This document shows, in pieces, positions 32,714 through 41,372 of a stretch of DNA of 64,000 nt (position 1 is its first letter; the number at the start of each line of letters is the position of its first letter). Made by a program: the position numbers and the translations under genes. Source of the DNA: Mycolicibacterium senegalense (GTDB lineage: Bacteria > Actinomycetota > Actinomycetes > Mycobacteriales > Mycobacteriaceae); NCBI RefSeq assembly GCF_019645875.1, contig NZ_CP081000.1, positions 3,968,001 to 4,032,000 on the forward strand. Direction: 5' to 3'. Under the pieces are notes generated by a model, which did no database searches, had not been told where the DNA came from, and worked only from the letters and a program-made list of their open reading frames with translations.

Positions 32714-33886
32714 ATGCTGCAGACCATCGCGATCCGGGGCTACCGCTCGCTGCGGGAGGTGATCTTGCCGCTGGCCGAACTCACCGTGGTCACCGGCGCC
32801 AACGGCACCGGCAAGTCCTCCATCTATCGGGCTTTGCGACTGCTCGCGGACTGCGGGCGCGGCCAGGTGATCGGCTCACTGGCCCGCGAGGGCGGCCTGC
32901 AGTCGGTACTGTGGGCGGGCCCTGAACAGCCCAATGAGCAGACCCAGGGCACCGTCCGAACCCGTCCGGTGTCCCTCGAACTAGGTTTCTCCGCAGACGA
33001 TTTCGGCTACCTCGTCGACTTGGGGCTGCCGCAGATGGCGGGCACCGGCCCGACGGCGTTCGCACAGGACCCCGAGATCAAGCGCGAGGTGGTGTTCGCC
33101 GGGCCTGTGTTGCGACCCGCCTCGACACTGGTGAGCCGCACCCGTGAGTACGCCGAGGTCGCCGCGCAATCGGGCCGCGGCTTCGACGAATTGACCCGCT
33201 CCCTGCCGAGCTACCACAGCGTGCTGGCCGAATACGCCCATCCGCATGCCCTTCCGGAGCTGTCCGCGGTCTCCGACCGGCTGCGCGATTGGCGGTTCTA
33301 CGACGGGTTCCGGGTGGACGCCGCAGCGCCGGCCCGACAGCCGCACGTCGGCACCCGCACGCCGGTGCTCTCCGACGACGGCGCCGACCTGGCCGCAGCG
33401 GTGCAGACCGTCATCGAGGCCGGCTTCGACGACCTGGAACGCGCGGTGGCCGAGGCGTTTGACGGCGCCACGATCACGGTCGCGGTCAACGACGGCTTGT
33501 TCGACCTTCAGCTACGCCAACGCGGCATGCTGCGTCCGCTGCGGGCAGCCGAATTGTCGGACGGCACATTGCGTTTCCTGCTGTGGGCGACGGCTCTGGC
33601 CAGCCCTCGGCCACCGTCACTGATGGTGCTCAACGAGCCGGAGACGTCGTTACACCCCGACCTCGTCCGCCCTCTGGCATCTCTGATCAGATCCGCCACA
33701 AAACAGTCGCAGGTAGTGGTGGTGACGCATTCGCACGCCCTGCTGGATTTCCTCGACACCTCCCCGGCTGCTGACGAGGACCGGGGCGACGCGATCGAGG
33801 TGGAGCTCTACAAAGACAGGGGCGAGACGAAGGTGACCGGGTTCGGCATGCTCAACACACCGTCCTGGCATTGGGGAAAGCGCTAG
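32714..33886 (+). CDS. AAA/SMC-like ATPase, COG4637-type
   Basis: 390 residues with ABC/SMC-class ATPase motifs: Walker A GANGTGKSS near residue 33, signature-like LSDGTLRFL, Walker B LMVLNEPETSLHP and the H-loop VVTHSHALLDFL. There is no coiled coil and no TOPRIM domain, so it is shorter than OLD-family nucleases. Relatives are called predicted ATPases and turn up in repair and defence settings. ATG 32714 follows dinB2 by 10 bp, so it is in the TetR-dinB2 operon; I do not recall it in M. tuberculosis, so it looks inserted here. Its stop shares the bases CTAG with the convergent SDR stop. Confidence 0.88.
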   Translation: MLQTIAIRGYRSLREVILPLAELTVVTGANGTGKSSIYRALRLLADCGRGQVIGSLAREGGLQSVLWAGPEQPNEQTQGTVRTRPVSLELGFSADDFGYLVDLGLPQMAGTGPTAFAQDPEIKREVVFAGPVLRPASTLVSRTREYAEVAAQSGRGFDELTRSLPSYHSVLAEYAHPHALPELSAVSDRLRDWRFYDGFRVDAAAPARQPHVGTRTPVLSDDGADLAAAVQTVIEAGFDDLERAVAEAFDGATITVAVNDGLFDLQLRQRGMLRPLRAAELSDGTLRFLLWATALASPRPPSLMVLNEPETSLHPDLVRPLASLIRSATKQSQVVVVTHSHALLDFLDTSPAADEDRGDAIEVELYKDRGETKVTGFGMLNTPSWHWGKR

Positions 33887-34764
33887 CGCCGCACCGATTT
33901 CGGCCGCAACGCACGGCTGAACAGCACGTTGACCTGACGCATCGCCACGCTGTACGGCCACCACGCCACGCGCTTGAACGCGTACAGGGCGCGGATGTCG
34001 GGCGAGGTGTAGATCAGGAAGCGGTTGCGCGCCATACCGGCCAGGATCTTGTCGGCGGCCTGCTCTGGTGAGATGGCGTGGCCGGCGAACCGGTCCACCC
34101 ACTTCTGGACGTTCGGGTCCTCCCGGTCCACACCGGCGATCTGAACCGTCTGCACCAGGCCGGTTTTCACCGCACCGGGCACCACGACGGACACCCCGAT
34201 GCGGTGCCTGGCCAGATCGAAACGCAGCACTTCGCTCAGGCCGCGCAGCCCGTACTTGCTGGCACTGTAAGCACTGTGCCAGGGCAGCGCGACAATGCCT
34301 GCGGCCGACGACACATTCACCAGGTGCCCGCCGCGGCGGGCCTGCACCATGGGCGGCAGGAACGTCTCGATCACGTGGATCGGGCCCATCAGGTTGACGT
34401 CGATCATCGAGCGCCAGTGTTGATGCGTGAGTTTGTCGACTGTCCCCCAGGCCGAGATACCGGCGATGTTCATCACCACGTCCATCGACGAGTGCGCCGC
34501 GTGGACGTCGGCGGCGAAGGCCGCCACTTGGTCATAGTCGGAGATGTCCAGGGCCCGGTGCGCGGGCACCTGGGCACCCAGCGCTCTGGCGTCGGCCACA
34601 GTCTGGGTAAGACCGGCTTCGTCGCGGTCGGTCAGGTACAGCTCAGCGCCCCGGGCGGCCAGCGCCAGCGCGGTGGCCCGGCCGATGCCGCTGGCAGCGC
34701 CCGTGATCAAGCATTTCTTGCCGCGAAAGTCCGCCCGACCGTTACCCGCGGTATCGCTCCCCAT
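33883..34764 (-). CDS. SDR family oxidoreductase (Rv3057c-like)
   Basis: 293-residue SDR. It shows LITGAASGIGRA, an acidic YLTDRDE after strand 2 (NAD-type), the NIAGIS motif, catalytic Ser in NVSSAAG and Tyr/Lys in YSASK. A 30-residue C-terminal extension with AFKRVAWWPYSVAMR is hydrophobic-basic and may associate with membrane. Position corresponds to Rv3057c. It lies 22 bp downstream of a TetR gene on the same strand and may form an operon with it. Probable substrate: a lipid alcohol or ketone. Confidence 0.92.
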   Translation of the reverse strand: MGSDTAGNGRADFRGKKCLITGAASGIGRATALALAARGAELYLTDRDEAGLTQTVADARALGAQVPAHRALDISDYDQVAAFAADVHAAHSSMDVVMNIAGISAWGTVDKLTHQHWRSMIDVNLMGPIHVIETFLPPMVQARRGGHLVNVSSAAGIVALPWHSAYSASKYGLRGLSEVLRFDLARHRIGVSVVVPGAVKTGLVQTVQIAGVDREDPNVQKWVDRFAGHAISPEQAADKILAGMARNRFLIYTSPDIRALYAFKRVAWWPYSVAMRQVNVLFSRALRPKSVRR

Positions 34765-34786
34765 AGCGGTGACCTTACCTGTGGCG

Positions 34787-35440
34787 CTAGCCCTGTTGGC
34801 CACCCCACAGTGCGTTGAGCCACAGGCGCTCGACGACGTCGAGCGCGCGGGCCGGATCGGCGCTGCGGCCGACAAAGGCAGAGTCGTGCGACAACGTCAT
34901 CGCCGTGGTGGCCACCAGGGTTCGGACCAGGGCGGGAAGATCATCGGAAATGGGATGGGCGCCCTGGTCTTGTTCGACGAGGCCGACGATCTTGTCGATC
35001 ACGGCATCCTCGAAATCGTTCATCAGATCGCGGATCTGCGCATCGGTGTTCTGGGCCACGGTGCAGGCAGCCATGATCGGGTCGTTGGTGGCGAAGACGG
35101 CTTTCGCGCTGCCCACCATTCGTTCGGCGAAAGCCGCGGGGGTCTCGCCGGTCTCCCGGGGGGCGTAGTCGTGCGTCAGCGCGGCGAGTTCCTCCATCGC
35201 GTCGGCGAGGATCACGGCCAGCACCGCGTACTTCGAGTCGAAGTAGAAGTAGAAGCCCGACCGAGCCACCCCGGCGCGTTCACTGATGGTGCTCACCGAA
35301 AGATCGGCGAAGGAGTGCTCTTCGAGCAGCTCCCGCACAGCCGTCACGATGGCTTCGCGTTGCCGGTCGCCTCGGCTCCGGCGGGCCTGCGGACGCCCGG
35401 TCGAGTCATCGCCGCTCGTGGGTATCGATTCGGCTGTCAT
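34787..35440 (-). CDS. TetR family regulator (Rv3058c-like)
   Basis: 217 residues. The helix-turn-helix is IVTAVRELLEEHSFADLSVS followed by ISERAGVARSGFYFYFDSKY. The ligand domain has AERMVGSAKAVFATNDPI. The start MTAESIP at 35440 is preferred over an ATG 18 bp upstream. Divergent from cyp136 with an ACTTGAC-N4-GTCAAGT palindrome between them, so it most likely represses itself and cyp136. It lies upstream of the SDR gene at 33883. Confidence 0.93.
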   Translation of the reverse strand: MTAESIPTSGDDSTGRPQARRSRGDRQREAIVTAVRELLEEHSFADLSVSTISERAGVARSGFYFYFDSKYAVLAVILADAMEELAALTHDYAPRETGETPAAFAERMVGSAKAVFATNDPIMAACTVAQNTDAQIRDLMNDFEDAVIDKIVGLVEQDQGAHPISDDLPALVRTLVATTAMTLSHDSAFVGRSADPARALDVVERLWLNALWGGQQG

Positions 35441-35478
35441 GGCATTAGACCTTTGCACCCGCGACGCGCCAGCTCAAA

Positions 35479-35496
35479 ACTTGACATGCGTCAAGT
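35479..35496. promoter_or_regulatory. TetR operator candidate for cyp136
   Basis: ACTTGAC ATGC GTCAAGT is a perfect 7+7 bp inverted repeat, 38 bp from the TetR start and 72 bp from the cyp136 start. Size and symmetry are classic for TetR dimers. Confidence 0.72.
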
Positions 35497-35568
35497 CTGG
35501 CAGTCAGGATGGCCACAAGTGGTGAGTTCGACCACACTTCGTCAGGCTTTTATGGTCAGGAGCGGCCC

Positions 35569-37050
35569 ATGGCAACCATCAGCACCCCGCATTACCTGCT
35601 CGATCAGGCCAAGCGCCGGTTCACCCCGACGCCCAACACGCTGCCGGGCATGGGCGCGCTGGAAAAGAAGCTCAAGGCCAAGAACTGGGACCAGTTCGTG
35701 TTCGCGGAACCGCCGGCCGGCAGTGGGCTCAAACCGATCAGCGGTGATTCCGGTTTGCCGATCATCGGCCACATGATCGAGATCTTCCGCGGCGGTCCGG
35801 ACTTCATCCTGGAGCTCTACCGCAAGCACGGCCCGATTTACTACGCCCAGTCCCCCGCGCTGTCGTCGGTGATGGCCCTGGGCCCCGATGCCACCCAGGC
35901 GGTGTTCTCCAACCGCAACAAGGACTTCTCGCAGCGCGCCTGGGATCCGGTGATCGGCCCCTTCTTCGAGGGCGGTCTGATGTTGCTCGACTTCGACGAG
36001 CACATGTTCCATCGCCGCATCATGCAGGAGGCGTTCACCCGCACCAGGCTGTCCGGCTACATCTCCCACATCGACTCGGTGGCCTCGTCGGTGCTCGCCA
36101 ACGACTGGGTGGCCAACGACCCACGGTTCCTGCTGCACCCGGCGATGAAGGAGCTCACCCTCGACATCGCCTCCGAGGTATTCATGGGTGTTCCGGCAGG
36201 CACCGACCGTGCCCTGGTGACCACCGTCAACAACGCGTTCACCACGACCACGCGCGCCGGCAATGCGATCGTGCGCACCTCTGTGCCGCCGCTGAAGTGG
36301 TGGCGCGGCATCCAGGCCCGCAAGACCCTGGAGGACTACTTCGCCAGCCGCATCAGCGAGAAGCGGCGTTCGGAGAGCACCGATATGTTCAGCGTGCTGT
36401 GTCATTCCGCCGACGAGGACGGGCAGAGCTTCACCGACGACCAGATCATCAGCCACATGATCTTCCTGATGATGGCCGCCCACGACACGTCGACCTCGAC
36501 GATGACGACCATGTGCTACCACCTGGCGGCCAACCCCGAGTGGCAGGACCGCCTGCGCGACGATTCGGCCCGTATCGGTGACGGCCCGGTGGACTTCGAG
36601 GCGCTGGACAAGCTGGAAACCTATGACCTGGTGATCAACGAGTCGCTGCGGATGATGACCCCGCTGCCGTTCAACTTCCGCCAGGCCGTGCGTGACACCG
36701 ATCTGCTGGGCTACTTCATCCCGGCCGGTACCAGCGTGGTGACCTGGCCGTCGATCAACCACCGGCTGCCCGAGCTGTGGACCGACCCGGACAAGTTCGA
36801 CCCGGAGCGTTTCGCCGAGCCTCGCAGCGAGCACAAGAAGCACCGCTACGCGTTCGCCCCGTTCGGCGGAGGCGCACACAAGTGCATCGGCATGGTGTTC
36901 GGCCAGCTGGAGATCAAGACCGTGATGCATCGCCTGCTGCGCCGCTACAAGCTGGAACTCGCCAGCCCCGATTACCGGCCGCACTACGACTACGGCGGCA
37001 TGCCGGTGCCGATCGACGGCATGCCGATCGTGCTGCGCCCGCTGCACTGA
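35569..37050 (+). CDS. cyp136: Cytochrome P450 CYP136
   Basis: 493-residue P450, close to M. tuberculosis CYP136 (Rv3059) as I remember it: YLLDQAKRRFTPTPN, LPIIGHMIEIFRGGPD, NRNKDFSQRAWDPVIGPFF. The I-helix is MMAAHDTSTST, ExxR lies in NESLRMM, the PERF motif is present, and FGGGAHKCIG gives haem Cys439. Class members resemble CYP51-like P450s in length. ATG 35569 has AGGAG six bases ahead. Divergent from its presumed TetR regulator. The substrate of CYP136 is not established to my knowledge. Confidence 0.96.
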   Translation: MATISTPHYLLDQAKRRFTPTPNTLPGMGALEKKLKAKNWDQFVFAEPPAGSGLKPISGDSGLPIIGHMIEIFRGGPDFILELYRKHGPIYYAQSPALSSVMALGPDATQAVFSNRNKDFSQRAWDPVIGPFFEGGLMLLDFDEHMFHRRIMQEAFTRTRLSGYISHIDSVASSVLANDWVANDPRFLLHPAMKELTLDIASEVFMGVPAGTDRALVTTVNNAFTTTTRAGNAIVRTSVPPLKWWRGIQARKTLEDYFASRISEKRRSESTDMFSVLCHSADEDGQSFTDDQIISHMIFLMMAAHDTSTSTMTTMCYHLAANPEWQDRLRDDSARIGDGPVDFEALDKLETYDLVINESLRMMTPLPFNFRQAVRDTDLLGYFIPAGTSVVTWPSINHRLPELWTDPDKFDPERFAEPRSEHKKHRYAFAPFGGGAHKCIGMVFGQLEIKTVMHRLLRRYKLELASPDYRPHYDYGGMPVPIDGMPIVLRPLH

Positions 37051-37088
37051 GTCAATCGACCACCTGGCCGGTCATGCGGACTGACGGC

Positions 37089-37586
37089 TCAGGCTGCTGT
37101 CATCAGTCGATTGGCACAGGCGACCACCGCCGACAGCGCCGACTGCACCGGGTCATCGGACAGCCCCATGGCCCAACGGCGATGCAGGCCGTCGCAGCCT
37201 TCGATGAAGGTGGCGGTCTGCCCGTCGGTCGGCAGCTGATGGAACGACGTCGTTTCGACACTGACGCCGCATTCGTGCAACATCGCGGTCAGCGCCGCCA
37301 CGGGTCCGCTGGCGGCTGTCGTCGAGGTGGCGATCGTGTCGCCGATGGCCAGTGTGGCGCGGTAGTTGCGGGCCTGTGGCCCGAGTCTGCTGCCGGGGGC
37401 GCGCTCGTCGGCGCAGCTGAACTGCCCGAGCCGCAGCGGCCCTGCGGACGGTGCGTATTCGTCGAGGAACTGTTCCCACGACGCTGACTCGCCGGCTGCG
37501 CGCAGACCGCGCGGCAGCGGGTTGGTGAAATGAGCGGCGAATGACGACATTGCGCTCGATTGCGGTGCGGGTGTGCTGGTGTGCAT
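37089..37586 (-). CDS. Stand-alone LeuA-type regulatory domain protein
   Basis: 165 residues matching only the C-terminal allosteric domain of 2-isopropylmalate synthase: GPLRLGQFSCA, ARNYRATLAIGDTIATSTTA, ASGPVAALTAMLHECGV and SFHQLPTDGQTATFIEG. There is no catalytic TIM barrel. In LeuA this domain binds leucine and forms the dimer. The N-terminal 70 residues are low in motif content. ATG 37586 has AGGGAAG eight bases ahead. A palindromic leader hairpin and a 13-codon frame with Leu-Val-Val precede it. Possible roles are a leucine sensor or a modifier of LeuA; both are inference. Confidence 0.8.
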   Translation of the reverse strand: MHTSTPAPQSSAMSSFAAHFTNPLPRGLRAAGESASWEQFLDEYAPSAGPLRLGQFSCADERAPGSRLGPQARNYRATLAIGDTIATSTTAASGPVAALTAMLHECGVSVETTSFHQLPTDGQTATFIEGCDGLHRRWAMGLSDDPVQSALSAVVACANRLMTAA

Positions 37587-37642
37587 GTGCCGGTCTTCCC
37601 TGACTCGAGGAGGAAGTGACCGACGATGTAGCGAACGACCCA

Positions 37643-37674
37643 CAGCGAGGGGTCGGTCTGATCAGACCCCGCTG
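37643..37674 (-). promoter_or_regulatory. Leader hairpin upstream of the LeuA-domain gene
   Basis: CAGC-GA-GGGGTC and GACCCC-GCTG can pair, or alternatively the perfect palindrome GGTCTGATCAGACC (37655-37668) can form. The two folds exclude each other. A GTG-led frame (37703 to 37662, minus) encoding MPRRLVVATRSGV ends inside the palindrome. This could be an attenuator; no U-tract is seen. Confidence 0.4.
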
Positions 37675-37778
37675 CGGGTTGCTACTACGAGTCGCCTTGG
37701 CACGTTGGCGATGCTAGACCCAGCCCGGCCGGTGATGCAAACACTTTGACTCCGTAGTCTCGGCCGGGTGGGAACCAC

Positions 37779-38540
37779 ATGAGCGTCGGTGAGGTCATCC
37801 TGCTCCTCGTCGCCGGCATCGGTGGCGGACTCACCGGCAGTATCGCCGGTCTGGCCTCCGTGGCCACCTATCCCGCGCTGCTGCTCATCGGGTTGCCACC
37901 GGTGACCGCCAACGTGACCAACACCGTGGCGTTGGTGTTCAACGGCATCGGTTCGGTGTGGGGGTCGCGACCCGAACTCGCCGGGCAACGCGCCTGGATC
38001 AAACGCATCATCCCCGTCGCGATCGCCGGCGGTGCGGTCGGCGCGGCCCTGCTGTTGTGTACCCCGGCCGAGGGTTTCGAGCAGGTGGTCCCGCTGCTGT
38101 TGGCGTTCGCGTCGGTGGCGATCCTGCTGCCACGTGGCCGGCAGCGCCCGACCCGGGTGGCCGATCACCGGGAGCATCGGATCAAGGTGGCCATGGAGGC
38201 TGCGGCGATCTTCTTGATCACCATCTACGGCGGCTACTTCGGTGCTGCTGCCGGCGTGCTACTGCTGGCGCTGTTACTGCGGACCGGGGGCGCGACGCTC
38301 GCGCACGCCAACGCCGCCAAGAATGTCATCCTCGGCGTCGCCAATTCAGTTGCCGCGGTGGCGTTCGTTGTAGTGGCACCGGTGTATTGGCCGGCCGTCA
38401 TCCCACTGGGTGCCGGGTGTCTGATCGGCTCACGCCTGGGCCCGGTGATCGTCCGGCATGCCCCCGCCGCCCCGCTGCGATTCCTGATCGGCGCGGCCGG
38501 TGTGGCACTTGCCGTCAAACTCGCCCTCGACACGTACTGA
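37779..38540 (+). CDS. TSUP (TauE/SafE) family membrane transporter
   Basis: 253-residue integral membrane protein with about eight predicted helices, starting VGEVILLLVAGIGGGLTGSI and including PALLLIGLPPVTANVTNT, a conserved TSUP block, and its counterpart in the second half, ANAAKNVILGVANS. The internal repeat of 4+4 helices is typical. Family members export sulfite, sulfoacetate or related organic anions. The gene stands alone and ends just before a palindromic repeat shared with the convergent kinase-like gene. Substrate unknown. Confidence 0.9.
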   Translation: MSVGEVILLLVAGIGGGLTGSIAGLASVATYPALLLIGLPPVTANVTNTVALVFNGIGSVWGSRPELAGQRAWIKRIIPVAIAGGAVGAALLLCTPAEGFEQVVPLLLAFASVAILLPRGRQRPTRVADHREHRIKVAMEAAAIFLITIYGGYFGAAAGVLLLALLLRTGGATLAHANAAKNVILGVANSVAAVAFVVVAPVYWPAVIPLGAGCLIGSRLGPVIVRHAPAAPLRFLIGAAGVALAVKLALDTY

Positions 38541-38549
38541 TTTCCCAGC

Positions 38550-38609
38550 GCGAGCAGACATATATGTACCCAGAACTCCGGCGTGTCGGGTACATATGCG
38601 TCTTCTGGC
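38550..38609. repeat. 60-bp palindromic intergenic repeat, copy 1
   Basis: Arms 38550-38571 and 38588-38609 (22 bp, four mismatches) around a 16-nt loop. It shares GCGAGCAGAC, ATGT-CCC and CGGCGTGTCGGG with the copy at 50585-50644, and has the same total length. It lies between convergent genes and probably serves as their terminator. Confidence 0.7.
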
Positions 38610-38622
38610 CGTGTTAGTCGGA

Positions 38623-39687
38623 CTACTCGAAGGGACTGTCCCCCTTGGCGACCCGGGTCCCGAGCGTCAGCAGGTTCTCCGCCGAGGCGTGCAGTTGCTC
38701 GCCGGCCTCGCGGCTGGCCCGCCCGGCGAGGTATCGCGACCAGGTGCCCTCGATGACGATGCCCAGCTTGAAGCAGGCCAGTGCCACATACCAATCCAGC
38801 CGGTAGGTCTGCCGCCCCCCGGCGGCGCGGTAGGCCTCGATGAGCTCACTGCGATGCGCCAGCCCCCCGAGCGCGGCCAGCGCCGAACCCGCGTTGATCG
38901 GATTGGGTTCGTCGGGCCAGCACACCAGCATCCACCCGAGATCGAGCAGCGGATCGCCGACGGTGCACATCTCCCAGTCGATGAACGCGGCGAGTTCCGG
39001 CTTGTCCCAGCGCAACAGCACATTGTTGAGGTGGGCGTCGCCGTGCATGATGCCGGGTTCGGCGTCGGGCGGCCGATTGTCCTCCAGCCACTGGGCCAGC
39101 TCCCCCACACCCGCCAAGGACTCGGGTGAGTAATGCTCGTGGCGGTAGCTGTCGAGCAGCCCGAGAAACTGCGGAACCTGGCGGGCCAGAAATGATCCCG
39201 GCCGACGGATGGCGGCGAGCTCACTGTTTTCCCATGACACGTTGCCGAGTTCGGCCAGGCTGCCCGCGTAGGACAACCCGACCCGGTAACGCAGGTCCGC
39301 GTCGTCCTGATAAGCCTGGCTCACCTCGGTGCCCGGGTTGAACCCGTCGACCTCCTCCATCAGGTAAAACACCACACCGATCACATCGCGATCGGTGCAC
39401 GCTGCGATGAAACCCGGATGCGGCACGGCCGAGCCCGCCAGCGTGCGCAGCACCGCGATCTCCCGCAGCATGGTCTTGTCGCTGGTCGGCCTGGGATGTA
39501 AGGGCGGGCGCCGCAACACCATTCGGCGCCCGTCGACGTTCATGCCCACCACGATGTTCTGGGTGCCGCCGGTCAACGGCGCCACATCGGTCAGGGTCGT
39601 TCCGATCCGCTGCTCTTGCAGCCAGCGGCCGATGGCGTCTTGATCGGTGGCACTGAGCGTCGGCAATTCCTGTACGTCGTCGGGCAT
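38623..39687 (-). CDS. Phosphotransferase (APH/ACAD10-kinase-like) family protein
   Basis: 354 residues with the aminoglycoside-phosphotransferase/choline-kinase fold. It shows LTGGTQNIVVG (glycine-rich loop), the VLRRPPLHPR Arg-containing strand typical of ACAD10-like members, catalytic HGDAHLNNVLL and the metal-binding IDWEMCTVGDPLLDLGW. ACAD10-type kinases phosphorylate 4-hydroxyacyl-CoAs in fatty-acid catabolism; an antibiotic role is less likely from this loop. It lies 29 bp downstream of nothing on its strand, i.e. it is a single gene, with the methyltransferase gene starting 845 bp further right on the same strand. Confidence 0.88.
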   Translation of the reverse strand: MPDDVQELPTLSATDQDAIGRWLQEQRIGTTLTDVAPLTGGTQNIVVGMNVDGRRMVLRRPPLHPRPTSDKTMLREIAVLRTLAGSAVPHPGFIAACTDRDVIGVVFYLMEEVDGFNPGTEVSQAYQDDADLRYRVGLSYAGSLAELGNVSWENSELAAIRRPGSFLARQVPQFLGLLDSYRHEHYSPESLAGVGELAQWLEDNRPPDAEPGIMHGDAHLNNVLLRWDKPELAAFIDWEMCTVGDPLLDLGWMLVCWPDEPNPINAGSALAALGGLAHRSELIEAYRAAGGRQTYRLDWYVALACFKLGIVIEGTWSRYLAGRASREAGEQLHASAENLLTLGTRVAKGDSPFE

Positions 39688-39716
39688 GCAGTCATGGTGC
39701 CAGTTGCCAGGGGCGA

Positions 39717-40532
39717 TCAGTACCGGTTCGCCACTGTCAGTAGGTATTCCCAGGGCATCGTGGTGCCGGTGAGGAACTTGTCGCCGAGCGCGGCGATCTC
39801 GGCGTCCAGTTGCGCGACGCGATCGGCGTCGGCGGCGATGGCCCGGTACGCCGAGATCGTGGGGCCGTAGGCGGATTTGAAGTGGTCACGGAATGCCGCG
39901 CCGTCGGGGTAGGCGGTGACGTTCAACTGCCTTCGCTCACAGTGGACATACCGCACCCCGTTCTCGAGCAGGGTGCGCACATGCTCCTCGTTTCCCCACA
40001 GCGGCGGCGGTGACACTCCCGGAGGAGGAGCGGGCACATACGGCTTCATCGTCGCGAACAGCTGCCCGATGAACCCCTCTGGGGTCCAGGAGATCAGGCC
40101 GATGCGTCCGCCCCGGCGCGTCACCCGCAGCAGTTCGTCCGCGGCCTGCTGGTGGTGCGGGGCGAACATCACGCCGATGCAGGACAGGACCGTGTCGAAG
40201 GAGCCGTCGTCATACGGCAACGCCTCGGCGTTGGCCTCGGCCCAGTCGATGGCCATCCCGGCCTCCGCGGTCAGCCGGCGTCCCTGTTCGACCAGTTCGG
40301 GGCACAGGTCACTGGCGGTCACCCGGGCGCCGGCCGCGGCCGCGGGAATCGCGACGTTGCCGGTCCCGGCCGCCACGTCCAGCACGCGGTCACCGGGCCC
40401 GACGTCGCTGGCTTCGACCAGGACAGGCCCGAGCGGACGCACGATGTTGGCGGCGATCGCCGCATAGTCCCCCAATGCCCACAGCGCCCGGTGTTTGGCC
40501 TCCAACTCCCTGTCGGTGGTCGTGACGTTCAT
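39717..40532 (-). CDS. Class I SAM-dependent methyltransferase
   Basis: 271 residues. Motif I is VLDVAAGTGNVAIPAA, followed by the acidic ASDLCPELVEQG end of strand 2, the ANAEALPYDDGSFD motif of UbiE-like enzymes and GGRIGLISWTPEGFIGQ. It probably methylates a small molecule. It lies 29 bp upstream of the kinase-like gene, so the two could be co-transcribed. It is divergent from an HxlR regulator gene with an inverted repeat between them, so it is likely controlled by that regulator. Confidence 0.9.
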   Translation of the reverse strand: MNVTTTDRELEAKHRALWALGDYAAIAANIVRPLGPVLVEASDVGPGDRVLDVAAGTGNVAIPAAAAGARVTASDLCPELVEQGRRLTAEAGMAIDWAEANAEALPYDDGSFDTVLSCIGVMFAPHHQQAADELLRVTRRGGRIGLISWTPEGFIGQLFATMKPYVPAPPPGVSPPPLWGNEEHVRTLLENGVRYVHCERRQLNVTAYPDGAAFRDHFKSAYGPTISAYRAIAADADRVAQLDAEIAALGDKFLTGTTMPWEYLLTVANRY

Positions 40533-40586
40533 GGCGAGCTCCTCTCGGATGTTCGCTTCATCGTCGACCCGCGGGGTGTGTGCAAT

Positions 40587-40630
40587 CCAGTACCAGATCT
40601 GTAGCGGGTCAGGTTCTGGATCTGTACTGG
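40587..40630. promoter_or_regulatory. Inverted repeat between methyltransferase and HxlR genes
   Basis: CCAGTACCAGATC (40587-40599) and GATCTGTACTGG (40619-40630) pair apart from one bulged base, with a 19-nt gap. Candidate HxlR operator or pair of half-sites. Confidence 0.45.
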
Positions 40631-40693
40631 CTTCCGGGCCCTGAGAGCGGTGTACTTAGAAAGCCGCGCACCCTCCCGGGAGGTACACCGCCG

Positions 40694-41368
40694 ATGTCGA
40701 CATATGGCCAGTTCTGTCCCGTGGCCAAGGCCATGGAATTGCTCGACGAACGCTGGACCTTGCTCGTGGTCCGGGAACTGCTGCGGGGCAGCGCCCACTT
40801 CAACGACCTGCGCCGCGGGGTGCCGAAAATGTCGCCGGCGTTGTTGTCCAAGCGGTTGAAGTCGCTGGCCCGCGCCGGGGTCATCGAGCGCTCCGAGACA
40901 GACGGGCGGACAACCTATTGCCTCACCCCCTGCGGCCAGGAGCTCGCCGCAGTGGTCGATGCGCTCGGCTCGTGGGGGGTTCGGTGGGTCGGTGAGCTGG
41001 GCGAGCAGGATCTCGATCCGCACCTGCTGATGTGGGATATGCGCCGCACCATTCCCGTCGACGAGTGGCCGCGATCGCGCACCACCGTGGCGTTCGTCCT
41101 TGACGGGGTGGCGCCCAAGGCATCGAGGTGGTGGTTGACGGTGAGTGACGGGCAGGCCGATGTGTGTGATTTCGACCCCGGCTACGAGATAGCCGGCACC
41201 GTGCAGGCTCACCTGCGCTCGCTCATCGAGATCTGGCGCGGTGACATCGGCTGGGCCCGTGCGGTGCTCGACGGCAGCGTCGCGCTGTCAGGGTCCGCCG
41301 AAGTGCGCCGGGCCATTCCGAAATGGCTGGGCCAGAGCACGGCAGCGGCGATTCCGCGACCGGCCTGA
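40694..41368 (+). CDS. HxlR family regulator with C-terminal SCP2-like domain
   Basis: 224 residues. The N-terminal 110 form an HxlR/MarR-like winged helix: CPVAKAMELLDERWTLLVVR, FNDLRRGVPKMSPALLSKRL and GRTTYCLTPCGQEL. The rest (from about residue 125) resembles a sterol-carrier-like domain that may bind a lipid ligand: WLTVSDGQADVCDFDPGYE and IWRGDIGWARAVLDGSVALSG. ATG 40694 has GGGAGG ten bases ahead. Divergent from the methyltransferase gene; the inverted repeat between them is its probable target. Its stop is 4 bp from the convergent poxB stop. Confidence 0.9.
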   Translation: MSTYGQFCPVAKAMELLDERWTLLVVRELLRGSAHFNDLRRGVPKMSPALLSKRLKSLARAGVIERSETDGRTTYCLTPCGQELAAVVDALGSWGVRWVGELGEQDLDPHLLMWDMRRTIPVDEWPRSRTTVAFVLDGVAPKASRWWLTVSDGQADVCDFDPGYEIAGTVQAHLRSLIEIWRGDIGWARAVLDGSVALSGSAEVRRAIPKWLGQSTAAAIPRPA

Positions 41369-41372
41369 GTGC

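Noticed and set aside
35542..37047. 501-codon minus-strand frame opposite cyp136
   Set aside because: His/Arg/Gly-rich shadow of a clear P450 gene.
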